The notes below the pieces were generated by a model. It searched no databases. It was not told where the DNA came from and worked only from the letters and a program-made list of their open reading frames with translations. Source: Wurfbainia villosa (Eukaryota > Streptophyta > Magnoliopsida > Zingiberales > Zingiberaceae). Taken from it: a DNA stretch of 64,000 nt. The translations under genes and the position numbers were made by a program. Where the stretch lies: the NCBI GenBank assembly GCA_025175895.1, contig CM046008.1:25933255-25997254 (forward strand). The letters are read 5' to 3'. Below are positions 11,518-22,943 of this stretch, one piece after another; within the stretch, counting starts at the first letter, position 1; each line of letters opens with the position of its first letter.

Positions 11518-12225
11518 TGTTGGTTTGAGTCCGTGAGGGGAAACTTCGCTTCCCACTTCAACTTGGTCGCTTGTTCATGGCGATCCCATCGATGTCCCCG
11601 GATTAAAAATTTAACCCTACACAAAAGGGATTGCCCATAAACAATGTCATCGTCGTGCTATTCGTTTAGTGTAGTCACTTGAACAAACTTGTTGTTCAAG
11701 CGACCAACCTCTATTCTACGAATAGCCACGGAATAGACGATGTACGGATCGCCGGCTTTTGTGTTTATGTTCGGGGTCCAAGTATATTTAGCCATATACA
11801 TAAAATAAACATCCACATACAATATGCATATAATTGAAAAACAATTATAGACATTATACAAAAGAATATTAATCAAAATAAACAAGATTATACCTCTTGT
11901 TATACCTCTTGATCTTCTATTTATGTCCTTCCTCCTTTTGGATGTCGTGTGGGTGACGATCTTCCAAAAGTCGAAGCTCTTAGATCACCAATCTTCCTTT
12001 CCTTGTTCGCTCCGAACAAAGGAAGATCATAAAACAAAACTCTTCTTCCTATCTAGAACCGACCACCAAGTCAATAGACTCGATGTTGCCGCCGGCCAAG
12101 GAAGAGAACATGGAGTATAGGAACCGGCCAAAGGAGAATCAATGACGGCATGGCGCCGGCCAACACTTGGAGAAGAGAAAGGAAAGAAATCCTTCTCCTT
12201 GTTGCCGCCCAAACCCTAAACCTAG

Positions 12226-13678
12226 TGTAGGGGATCGGTACGGCCGGCTAGACGGGGGTGAATAGCCCTCGTTCGATGGATGTCGTAATTCATTCATTCT
12301 TCTTGCGTTGCTTGTCTACGATTGTCGTTAGTGCAGCGGAATAACAATAATAATGAAGCTAACAATACACAATCACACAACACAAGATATACGTGGTTCG
12401 GAACCGAATGGTTCCTACTCCACGGGCGAGCTCACCGAGCTCTAGTTATGCGCATGACACTAACTATAACATTCCTTCTCGACAACACGTCGGAGGTGGA
12501 GAAACCTCCCACAAGCAATTACACTAAGTAATGAAATACAACAAGAAATACAAAGACAATACAAAAGAGAACTTTTACACCGATTGCTTTTGATCGCTTT
12601 CTTGTTGCTTGCTCTTGAAGGTCTGGAATGCAACAGCAATTCCCCTCCAAAGTCACCTCAAAAGCCTTGGCGAAATTCTCCAACTCGTGCTCCATTTATA
12701 ACCTGCATCAAGCTGTTTTCGCGCCTAGCAGTCGACTGCCAAAAGGCCCCAGTCGACTGCCCTTGTAGCCGTTGTCTCACAACGGCCAGATCCACGTTGG
12801 ACAAGTTCCAACGGATCACCTACCAGTCGACTGATGATGCCCATCATCATCGTGACCCAAGAGTCGACCGCCCTGGGCTATGGAGCATTCATGCTCGCGA
12901 CCCATCATCGATCATCATCCTCGACAATGATCGCATCGACATCGATCCGATCGCACCCATGGCGATCGCCAAGCACAAAACCCTAGTCTTACACCAGTCG
13001 AACTCTAGTCGACTTGGATTAGTCGAACCGGCACCTATGCCAGTCGACTGATGTCGGGCAAAACCTCAAACACCAAGTTGTTTGAGCATCCGACCATCGG
13101 GTAAACCCTCAAACATCAAGTTTGAGCCTCCGACACTCGGTCTTAGCCACTTGGCCAAGTCCACCTTATCCCTCATGGAGTTCCCCACCAAAGCTCTCTT
13201 CCCTCGGCCTACGTCCCTCGGATGCGCCAAGCGCACGACTTCGCAACGCCATCCTTCGCGTCTCATGCCCTAGAAGTATGCTTCTCTTTGGGCTCACTCC
13301 ATTCGCTCCCCGTCCGATGGTCCCTCGGATGCACCAAGCGCACGGCTTTGCAATGCCATCCTTCACCGACTCAAGGACCCCGAGCCTAGTGAACTTGCCA
13401 AGTTCTCAAGACTTCCCAAATGCACCAAGCGCACGGCTTCGCAATGCATTTCTCACCAAGCAATGCTTTGGATTTCCCATGCCAAGCACCAAGCGCACGG
13501 CTTCGCAATGCTTTGGACTTTCCCATGCCAAGGCTTCCCCCTTGGACTTCCACACCAAGCTCCATGCTTGGATTTTACATGCCAACCCATGTTGGACTTT
13601 CCCATGACAATCCCATGTCATGAGTTTTGTCTATCATCAAAATACCATCAAGGTATTGCTGGGCCGATTGCACCAACA
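12226..13678 (-). repeat. C1 3' LTR
   Basis: 1,453 bp, on the plus strand TGTAGGGGATCGG to GATTGCACCAACA. It contains four exact CAGTCGACTG palindromes (12729, 12750, 12824 and 13041) and copies of a unit around CGCACGGCTTCGCAATGC. Most palindromes elsewhere in this LTR are altered to GATCGA-rich sequence, in contrast to the partner LTR. Confidence 0.92.
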
Positions 13679-13693
13679 ATCTCCCCCTTTTTG
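13679..13693 (-). promoter_or_regulatory. C1 polypurine tract
   Basis: The minus strand reads CAAAAAGGGGGAGAT immediately before the 3' LTR. The same tract precedes the LTR in C2, C3 and S2, with one change in S1. Confidence 0.8.
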
Positions 13694-15340
13694 ATGATTG
13701 ACAAAACTACCATCTCAAGTCTACCAATTCTCCCATATTGGCAATTCTCATATTCCAATGAGAATTCCAACGAACCCTAATTGGTAACTTGGTAACTTCT
13801 CCCCCTTTTTGACATTACATCAAAAAGGTCCTATCCAAGGGTATGAATGTCTCATATCCCAATGAGATCTTACAATCTCTCCCTTGGAGGAACACATGCC
13901 TACAATCTTTCTAGTGATCCCATATCACTCAAAGAGAGGCAACCCAATTTTCCTCCCATGAGGAAATACACATCCATCTTCCCATGATGGATACCTCCCC
14001 CTAGAGGCTTGCTCCCCTTTGACCATTGCACTAACAATGTCCTTGGAGAGTCCCTAAGCCAATAGGAACATTAACCAAATCAAAATTAAGGCAAAGTTCA
14101 ACAATGAACTCTCTTCCACCTTAAAATTGATACTCACCCTCAACCCAACTCCTAATCCATATCCAATGGATTTCCACCCTCTCTAATGCTCTCCCAAGCA
14201 TGTCCTAGGATTAGAAGTGGTTAGGGGACCAAAACATAGCTGAACATGGGCCTAACCAACAAATCAAATCATCGTTAAATCGATCGATCGCCATCCATCG
14301 GCATCGACCGATAATCAGATTCATAGCTTTTCAACATTTCAGAAATGGATTTCCGAAATCCATAAGTAAATATACATAAGTTTAAAATTCGTGAAATTTC
14401 ATATGCATATTACTTATCCTAAACATTATGGGTGAAAAATATTGGAAAATTATTTTACCCATTAAATTAGGAGATTGATACAAAGTTCAAAATTTTAGAA
14501 AAGCTTCAATATTAAGCCTTCTTTGTATCATCCTATTCAATGGTGATAGCTATCACAAGATAGGCTTCACCAAGGTTTTTCAAAATATTTTCAAAATGTT
14601 TTCAAAACCTTTATTTTCATTTTCCTAAACATCTCACAAATATCTAGATGTGTAAAACACATTCAAGGCAATTAATCTAGTGAGATGTGGGTTTTTGTTC
14701 TTTTAAATTCTCATGCATATTTCTAAGGCAATATTATTTGATTCCCATCAAATCATGCCATAGTCCTTAATTTCATTTTAATTTATGCATGATGATGATT
14801 ATGGCATAATTATGATATAGATAAGGACATATGCCAAAATCATGATGTCATGGCATGTGAATGAAAATTAAGCATACATGACATACAAACATAAGTCTAA
14901 ACATTATCATGACATTTTTATAAATAAAAATGAGAATGATGTCATGACATGGCAAGGCAAACAAATCATGACAAGTAAAGTATACTAAGGTATAGAATAC
15001 CTAAGTGTTAGAATCACTTTGCCATTTCTAGAGATTAATTCAATTTTGCCTTAATGCCATTCATTTCCTAGTGTACCAAAAACACAAAATGGCATACCAA
15101 TATCTCTAGGACCTAATTGTGCCAATTTAAATCATTTTAAACTTCTCAAGCATATTGGCACATCCTAATGTGTCAACTCTTCTATGGTTAGGTTAACTAC
15201 CCATCCATTTAGGGTTGACACACCCTAACGCATTTAGCGTGAATCGATCACGCTTTTAGGAACCCAATATCTATTTGAGCTCCTTGGGTTAACAAGGTAT
15301 TCCCTAGGGATAACTTCCCTAGATACCTTCCTAATGACCC
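13694..15340 (-). other. C1 3' noncoding region
   Basis: About 1.6 kb with no coding signal. It is colinear with 25998-27560 in C2. It is rich in CATGACAT-type and TTAACACT-type short motifs, and includes short purine-rich stretches such as AAGGGGGAG. It occupies the place where an autonomous copia element would carry pol. Confidence 0.7.
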
Positions 15341-16811
15341 TTTTAGGCTTTAAAGCCAGTCTTTTGGGTCTTTCCTAGGTCAACTCTAGAGGTGACTCCT
15401 CCATTGACCTTCTTAGTGGTTACATTTGATTTCTTTGAGGTGTTAGCCACTAAACACATACCATGGCTAGACTTAGGGATGATTTCCCTATTAGCCTTGG
15501 TTTTCCTAGACCTAGAATTAGTTCCATAATTAAATGGAACATTATGATAAGTCTTCTTGGGCTTAGGTTTGTGACCCAAACCTTCCTTGCCCTTAGACCG
15601 TTTGTGAACCTTAGGTGTTGACTTTTGGGTATTTGACCCTAGAATTGAGTTTTCTATGATTCTAAGGGTTTTATCCATTCTCTCAAGTCTTGATCTCAAG
15701 ACTTAGTTTTCTAACTCCAATTTCCTCAATTTTGAATTTTCATTTGGTTTTTGGGGGTTGGTTTTCTTCTTAGGCATATGCCTAGATTTCTTGGGATTAA
15801 TACCCAAATTCTCTTCAATTCTTCTAATTGATTTCCTAGGTAGGATAGGTCTAGTGTTTTGAGTTCTAGGTTTGTCCTTAGTTATATGAACATGCTTGGC
15901 ACCTAGACAATACACCTTATTATTTCTCTTAGCATGCTTTTCATTGATAATAGCAAGAGAACTAAAATAATTTTTTGCATGCTTTTTGACTTTAGGAATT
16001 AAAGGTGCATTAACTAAATGTACCTTAGGGTTAGCTTTAGGAGCTCCCCCTACATGAATTGCACCTTCTTGCCCTTTCTTCCTCCCCCTAGGGCATTGGC
16101 TTCGGTAGTGTCCCTTTTGATTGCATTTGAAGCACACAATGTGCTCTTTGCTCTTGATTTTGGGAACACCAGCATCGTTTGACTTTGGGTTGACTTTTGA
16201 TGTCGATGCCTTCTTCTTAGAAAATTTAGGGCATTTGCTCTTGTAATGCCCTTTCTCCCTACACTCAAAGCATATTATTGATTTTTATTTAAAATTACAA
16301 CACTTGAGTTACCTAGGGAGGTGGTGGAGTCCTCTTCACTTCTTCCGGAGGTGGATGCTTCATTTTAGCTTGGCTCCGGAGTTGAAACTCTTTCCTCCCC
16401 CTCAATGCTAGAGGTGGAAGTCTCCACCATGTCATCCACATCTTCAAATGTGGATAGGCTTTCTTCCACGACATCTTCCTCTACTTGTGCCGATTGGGAA
16501 TTTTCTTGGAATTTCATTACCTTATTCCATAATTCCCTTGCATCCCTATAATCACCCAATCTAGACCAAATAGTGTTAGGTAACAAATCACTAATCAATT
16601 TAATTACCTCGAGATTTGTCTTGAAGTTCTTGATTTGGTCTTGGGTCCACTTTGATTTTTCAATGGGCTTATTGTACTTGTCCCTAGGCATTTCAAAACC
16701 GTTTTCTATAATAATCATATAATCAAAATCGGTTTCGAGATATACCTCCATTCGTTTCCTCCACCAAGCAAAATCTCCATCGAATTTCGGTGGATGGATG
16801 AAGTCGGCCAT
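15341..16811 (-). pseudogene. C1 gag, broken
   Basis: Starts at 16811 with MADFIHPPKFDGDFAWW, as in C2 and C3. A TAA stop near 16365 and a one-base loss near 16280, just before the first zinc knuckle, end the N-terminal frame. The second zinc knuckle CFKCNQKGHYRSQC is readable near 16130, and a further TAA at about 15700 replaces a Gln codon inside LELENQVLRSR. Near 15343 the C-terminal part is shortened relative to C3. Compared with the 529-codon C3 copy, C1 has lost coding capacity. Confidence 0.9.
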
Positions 16812-16853
16812 TTGTAGTGCTCTCACGACGGTTAGTCCTTGAAGAGCGACCTC

Positions 16854-16866
16854 GGCTCTGATACCA
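16854..16866 (-). promoter_or_regulatory. C1 primer binding site
   Basis: TGGTATCAGAGCC on the minus strand, two bases inside the 5' LTR end. It is complementary to initiator tRNA-Met, as in the S and A families. Confidence 0.9.
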
Positions 16867-16868
16867 CT

Positions 16869-18359
16869 TATAGGGGATCGGTACGGCCGGCTAGAGGGGG
16901 GTGAATAGCCCTCGTTCGATGGATGTCGTAATTCGTTTGTTCTTCTTGCGTTGCTTGTCTATGATTGTCGTTAGCGCAGTGGAATAACAATAATAATGAA
17001 GCTAACAATACACAATCACACAACACAAGATATACGTGGTTCGGAACCGAATGGTTCCTACTCCACGGGCGAGCTCACCGAGCTCTAGTTATGCGCACGA
17101 CACTAACTATAACACTCCTTCTCGACAACACGTCGGAGGTGGAGAAACCTCTCACAAGCAATTACACTAAGTAATGAAATACAACAAGAAATACAAAGAC
17201 AATACAAAAGAGAACTTTTACACCGATTGCTTTTGATCTCTTTCTTGTTGCTTGCTTTTGCTTGGTCTTGAAGGTCTGGAATGCAACAGCAATTCCCCTC
17301 CAAAGTCACCTCAAAAGCCTTGGCGAAATCCTCCAACTCGTGCTCCATTTATAACCTGCATCAAGCTGTTTTCGCGCCTAGCAGTCGACTGCCAAAAGGC
17401 CCCAGTCGACTGCCCCTGTAGTCGTTGTCTTACAACGGCCAGATCCACGTTGGACAAGTTCCAACGGATCACCTACCAGTCGACTGATGCCCATCACGAT
17501 CGGTGACCCAGAGTCGATCGCCCGCGGCTACGGAGCATTCTCGCTCACGCGACACTCCCATCACCGATCGCCATCCTCGGCATCGATCATTGCCGATTTC
17601 GGGCCGATCGCCAGTCCATGGCAGTCGACTGCCAAGCACAAAACCCTAGTCTTACACCAGTCGAACTCTAGTCGACTTGGATCAGTCGAACCGGCACCTA
17701 TGTCAGTCGACTGATGTCGGGCAAAACCTCAAACACCAAGTTGTTTGAGCATCCGACCGTCGGGTAAACCCTCAAACATCAAGTTTGAGCCTCCGACACT
17801 CAGTCTTAGCCATTTGGCCAAGTCCACCTTATCCCTCATGGAGTTCCCCACCAAAGCTCTCTTCCCTCGGCCTACGTCCCTCGGATGCGCCAAGCGCACG
17901 GCTTCGCAACGCCATCCTTCGCGTCTCATGCCCTAGAAGTATGCTTCCCTTTGGGCTCACTCCATTCGCTCCCCGTCCGATGGTCCCTCGGATGCACCAA
18001 GCGCACGGCTTTGCAATGCCATCCTTCACCGACTCAAGGACCCCGAGCCTAGTGAACTTGCCAAGTTCTCAAGACTTCCCAAATGCACCAAGCGCACGGC
18101 TTCGCAATGCATTTCTCACCAAGCACCAAGCGCACGGCTTCGCAATGCTTTGGATTTCCCATGCCAAGCACCAAGCGCACGGCTTCGCAATGCTTTGGAC
18201 TTCCCATGCCAAGGCTTCCCCCTTGGACTTCCACACCAAGCTCCATGCTTGGATTTTCCATGCCAACCCATGTTGGACTTTCCTATGACAATCCCATGTC
18301 ATGAGTTTTGTCTATCATCAAAATACCATCAAGGTATTGCTGGGCCGATTGCACCAACA
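16869..18359 (-). repeat. C1 5' LTR
   Basis: 1,491 bp, nearly identical to the 3' LTR outside the palindrome region. The inner end reads TATAGGGG on the plus strand instead of TGTAGGGG, so the terminal CA of the LTR has mutated to TA. It contains TATAAATG-type promoter sequence near 17346 on the minus strand. Confidence 0.92.
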
Positions 18360-18654
18360 CCTAGCTCTCCTAATTTTCGGCCAAGGATGAAGGGAAGAAG
18401 AATAGGTTGAGCTCTAGCCAAGGTAGAGGGAAGAAGAATAGGTGCCGGCCAAACCTTAGGAAGAAGAAGAAGAGACTTCCTCCACTTGTTGCCGCCCACC
18501 CCAACCCCAAAACCCTAACCCTAGCCACCCACTCCTAATCCTAATCTAATTAGGATTGCTTGCCGCCCAAGGGAAGCAAACCCTAATCCTCATCCATCAT
18601 CTTGCCGCCCAAGCCATAAGACCCTTTATATAATCTTTAGGCTAAAGCCTTGTT

Positions 18655-18790
18655 TTAATCTCCACCATTGGTTCTAGGGATTTAATCTCAACCGTCGGAT
18701 CTAGAGATTTAATCTCAACTGTCGGATCTAGAGATTTAATCTCTGCCGTTGAATCTAGAATTTTGTTTCTATCCATTGGATCTAAGCTTC
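18655..18790 (-). repeat. U3 repeats of solo LTR E (four units)
   Basis: Four degenerate ~27-bp units of the A-family U3 repeat (CAACCGTCGGATCTAGAGAT type), against about twelve in element A. This gives the short allele of the array. Confidence 0.75.
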
Positions 18791-19687
18791 ATGAGGTATT
18801 AATAGGCTACAATAGGGACCATGAGAAGGAGTTGGATCTTGGCAACCCAATGGATCAAGCGCACATAAAGTCCGATCCATTAATGATTATCCATTCCACT
18901 AGAGGATTATCATTGATCTACCCCACTAACCTCCATAAGTTAATATGGGCTCCATATATTATTTGTACATTTTCTCCCCGTGTTTAAGATCTCGAATGTC
19001 CGTCGATTAATTAATTTATGGACCATTAATTAATCAACATCTAACTCCATGAGTAGTACCACTCAACCTTTTCATCATGCCGGACCAAGTCCACCTGCAG
19101 GGTTTACATGATGAACCTTATGAGCTCCTCAAGGGGATATTATCATCCTAATATATAGGACACGGTTTCCTCCTATAATCAACGACACACCATATAAATA
19201 ATATCATTTCCCAACTTACCGAGCCTATCGATTTAATCTATAAATCTCGACCATTCGTAAATCAAAGAAATGAATACTAAGTATATGTGTCAGTTATTAT
19301 ATCGGGATTAAGAGCATGTACAATATAATATCTGAGGTCTGATTCGATTTTGTAGTCAGCAATAAATCGAATCACCTCTAAGTCGGTCCTGCTCAATATA
19401 CACAAAGTGCACTAATGTGATTCTATGGTCAAGACAAACCAATACCAAATCACACTACTACCATTCCAATGGTTTGTCCAAAGCTATCTCTGTTGTGAGC
19501 CTTTACTTATACTTTACAAGGAGCCGATAACATAATCTCCTGTGTGACATCACACACTATGTTATATACAATGAATGTATTAGACAATATGTATAACCAT
19601 AAAAATGCAAATAATGATCATGTGATTCTTATTTCAAAAATAAAGATGTTCATACAAAAGATAGACTTTTTAGTATACATCCCAACA

Positions 19688-19964
19688 GGAGTGTCCCTCT
19701 ATCTCGATCCTTTTTGTGTTTTTTGTATCCGATTAACTCCTACCTCCAACAAGGAGGAGTTCGTTAGTGATTTGCCCTCTGTGCATGGTCAAGGACCACT
19801 AGGGCCTTGGAGTAGTAGCCGAAGGCTATGAACCAAGTAAAAAACTCTCGTGTCTTCTTTACTTTTATATTGTTTTATTCTTTCTGCTGCGTAACTCAAG
19901 TACGAAACAAACGAAAGTTTTTATCGCTATTCACCCCCCCTCTAGCGATCCGCTCGATCCAACA
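19688..19964 (+). repeat. S1 5' LTR, end part
   Basis: Continues the LTR after solo LTR E and ends CGATCCGCTCGATCCAACA at 19964. It contains the block CTATTCACCCCCCCTCTAGC, which is also in the C-family U5. Confidence 0.9.
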
Positions 19965-19965
19965 A

Positions 19966-19978
19966 TTGGTATCAGAGC
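19966..19978 (+). promoter_or_regulatory. S1 primer binding site
   Basis: TTGGTATCAGAGCCGGGG directly after the LTR, complementary to initiator tRNA-Met. The longer match through GGGG is shared with S2. Confidence 0.92.
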
Positions 19979-20176
19979 CGGGGGTGCTAAGATTCGGTGA
20001 AACCACCAATCTAGATTTTCTACAGATTTTTTTTCTTTTTATTTTGAATTTTTTTTACTCTTTCATTCGTTTATTTTTTCTCCCGCACTACTAATCCAAG
20101 ATTCGAGTCTTGGTATATTTCGGTCGTTTGTGTCGTTGTTAGGTTTTTCTTCTTCATTCTCTTGTTTTTTTTGTAT

Positions 20177-20961
20177 CAATAGCCCATCTCGAGGGTTTTA
20201 TCACCGTCCGACCTTCATTTTACAATGGAGATGACTTCAGTTATTGGAAGGGTCGAATGGAGTGCTTCCTTATGACCCAAATCGAGATGTGGATCATAAT
20301 CCAAACGGGATTCACACTTCCAACTAATGAAGTGGGTGAATCTTTGGATTATGACCAATGGACCAATGCTACAAAAAGACAAGTCGAAGCCGACACTAAG
20401 GTGACTCAAATCCTCCAATATTGCTTGTCCAAGGAGGAGCTTAATCGCATCAACCCATTCATCAGTGCCAAAGACTTATGGACAAAGTTGGTTAAGTTAC
20501 AGAAGGGACCGATGAAGCCAAGGTATGTAAGCGTGATCTCCTTTTCAATAGGTTGTATAATCTAAAAATGTAGGAACACAAGACGACGACACAACTACAC
20601 TCTCGGGTTCAAGATATCGTCAATAACCTACACGCAATCAGACAAAAGGTCGAAAACTGTGACCTTATCAGGTACGTACTAAACTCATTTCCTAGGACCA
20701 CCTTGTGGGCATCCATGGTCGATGCCTACAAGGTCTCTAAGGATGTTTCAAAACTTAGATTAGATGAATTGTTTTCGGATTTTGAACTCCATGAACAGTC
20801 TAACTCGAAACCTGAGAAGGGTATAACACTTTTTGCAGGATCGAAGAAGAAGACCGCGAGCAAGCCACCCCCCGAAAGAGGAAGAAGATGAGTCCGATTC
20901 GGAGATCGACCTGGAAATGGAGGCCGAACTAGTCAACCTAGTTTGGAGGATGGTCAAGGGC
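20177..20961 (+). pseudogene. S1 gag, broken and deleted
   Basis: Homologous to S2 gag: HLEGFITVRPSFYNGDDF, GRMECFLMTQIEMWIIIQTG and LSKEELNRINPFISAKDLW. The start codon position reads ATA where S2 has ATG. A frameshift lies near 20515, a TAG near 20572, and the later VDAYKVSKDVSKLRLDEL segment is in another frame. Near 20962 the sequence jumps from KGRK to a position after the protease, so the zinc knuckle, coiled coil and protease seen in S2 are missing. Confidence 0.88.
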
Positions 20962-22150
20962 CGAAAACAATTCTTAAAGGAACCAGAAATAACAATATTT
21001 ATACTATTAATTTAACTAACTCCTCAACCAAGTGTCTTATGACACTGCAAGAGGAATCTTGGTTATGGCACCGACGACTCAGTCACTCGCACCAAAGACT
21101 CATCCACAAGATGAGTTAGAGTGACTTAGTCAGAGGTTTGCCTGACCTCAACAACTTGGATAATAAAATATGTAATGCTTGTCAACAAGGTAAACAATCC
21201 AGGACACAATATCAATTAACTAATCAAGAATGAACCAAAAGTGTTCTTGAGCTCCTACACATGGATCTATTTGATTCACATGGAGCTAAGTCACTTAATG
21301 GGTCAATTCTTCTTAGTCATAATTGATGACTATTCTAGATTTACTTGGGTTAGGTTCATCGAACACAAAAGTGATACCCTAGATCAATTAATCAACCTAT
21401 TTAAACTAATAGAAAATCAACAAAACCTTAAAATCAAAACACTTAGGAGTGATCATGGTGGTGAATTCGAGAACCACAGGTTTACAGAATTCTGTAACCT
21501 AAATGGATACCACCATGAGTTCTCATGACCTAGAACCCCACAACAGAATGGCCTAGTAGAATGTAAAAATAAAACCCTACAAGAAGTCGTTAGGACAATG
21601 TTAAATGAGTATAATCTACCCGATAGGTTTTGGGCAGAAGTCGTTAGTACGACTTGCTATCCAAAATAGCATCCTTATGGTAAAGAGGCACCTTAAGACC
21701 TCATACGAAATTTATCACAATAAAATACCTAACATCAAGTACTTTAGGGTATTTGGATGTAAGGTACATATCCTAAACACTAAGGATTACCTAGGGAAAT
21801 TCACATCCAAAACCTCGACCGAAATCTTTCTAGGATACTCAACTATGAGTAGAGCCTATAGGGTTTATAACCATGACACCCTTAGAGTTGAAGAAATTAT
21901 TAATGTGGTATTTGATGAAGGACATGAACCTACAAAACCCCTAGAAACCCCAATCAGTGAGCCGATTCATACCAAACTCAACTCCGATCTTGAGATCGAG
22001 TCTAGTATTAATCCTAACCGAAGTCGAACTAGGACTCAAACGAATCATCCTATCGACCAAGCGATGGTGACTCTAACTCAAGTCAAACTAGTACTCAAAC
22101 AAATCATCCTATCGACCAAGTGATAGGTGATCCATGTCTAGGAGTTCGAA
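20962..22150 (+). pseudogene. S1 integrase and linker, broken
   Basis: Begins in the pre-integrase segment (NIYTINLTNSSTKCLMT) and continues with LSHSHQRLIHKMS, CNACQQGKQ, LLHMDLFD, KTLRSDHGGEFE and NGLVECKNKT. The HHCC zinc domain and the DDE residues are therefore recognizable. Stops occur near 21119 and 21233 and after HHEFS (21527), with frame changes around 21290 and 21600. The linker after 21950 carries a duplicated CATCCTATCGACCAAG unit. Confidence 0.85.
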
Positions 22151-22736
22151 CTAGAGCTTCATACCGAAACCTTCGTCAAATCTCCTTGATTTCCAAAATT
22201 TAACCCAAAACCATTGACCAAGCTCTTCTTGATCCCGATTGGATTATTGCAATGCAAGAAGAGCTAGCTCAATTCACTAGGAACGAAGTATGAGAATTAG
22301 TACCACCACCTAAAGATAAAACAATCGTTGGAACAAGGTATGTGTTTCGAAATAAACTTGATGATAAAGGTGAAGTAGTTAGAAATAAAGCTAGATTAGT
22401 CGCTAAAGGATTTAGTCAAGTCGAAGGTTTAGATTACGACGAGACCTATGTCCCAGTAGCTAGATTAGAGTCCATCCGAATGTTATTAGCATATGCTGCA
22501 CATCGAGGATTTAAGTTGTTTCAAATGGATGTAAAGTCAGCATTCTTGAATGGATATATTAAGGAAGAGGTTTATGTTAGTCAACCTCCCCATTTCGAAA
22601 GTCTAGATAAACCCGACCATGTCCTTATATTAAAGAAAGCTCTCTATGGACTCAAACAAGCTCCTCGAGCTTGGTACGAGAGGCTTTCAGTTTATCTTAA
22701 GTCCAAAGGATTTAACCAAGGTAAGCCGAATTCAGT
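22151..22736 (+). pseudogene. S1 reverse transcriptase N-terminal part
   Basis: Contains [48 protein letters not shown] and [17 protein letters not shown], then stops at KGFNQG. The next bases match the 3' noncoding region after RNase H in S2 (rc of about 52930-52970). The YVDD box and the whole RNase H are therefore deleted. A TGA near 22291 also breaks the frame. Confidence 0.88.
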
Positions 22737-22943
22737 CTATTAAGATGAAATTTAGGCATGTGCATAGTAGAGTAGGAATTTACAAATTATATTTTCTTAT
22801 TACTATCTTTTACTTTTCATGCTCATGGAACTAGCTTAGACCATACCTTAGATATCATGTACCTATAGATTTAAGGAGCCAATACATCTCACAAAACATA
22901 GGACTAATGTGTTTGTGTACTTAGCCACGTAGATGGGCATGAG
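22737..22943 (+). other. S1 3' noncoding region, first part
   Basis: Colinear with S2 52740-52930 on the other strand. Ends in ATGAG at the C2 insertion site. Confidence 0.8.

Larger units (their letters stand above)
12226..18359 (-). mobile_element. Element C1: gag-only LTR retrotransposon (TR-GAG type)
   Basis: Complete element of 6,134 bp with exact CCTAG duplications at 12221-12225 and 18360-18364. In element orientation (minus) it has a 5' LTR at 18359-16869, primer binding site at 16866-16854, a broken gag from 16811, about 1.6 kb of noncoding 3' region, a polypurine tract and a 3' LTR at 13678-12226. No protease, integrase, RT or RNase H motif is present on either strand between the LTRs. 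Non-autonomous elements with only gag are known in plants as TR-GAG. Confidence 0.92.
11518..19687 (-). mobile_element. Element E: A-family solo LTR, split by C1
   Basis: The two pieces, 11518-12225 and 18365-19687, join into one A-family LTR of about 2,031 bp on the minus strand. Its outer end is ATGTATACTA-like at 19687. No internal A-family coding sequence is present. Exact 5-bp duplications GGAGT flank it at 11513-11517 and 19688-19692. A solo LTR with intact duplication is the usual product of recombination between the two LTRs of one element. Confidence 0.92.

Noticed and set aside
12205..12225. Telomere-like CCCTAAA motifs (also near 18515 and 48000)
   Set aside because: Only one or two scattered copies within LTRs, not a tandem array.
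13122..13607. Open frames of 160-170 codons in C-family LTRs with repeated HQAHGFAM or SARLRNA peptides
   Set aside because: They are translations of the LTR minisatellite, occur in several frames and both strands, and have no conserved start or family. The same applies at 17785-18288, 22863-23373, 30575-31201 and 53900-54629.
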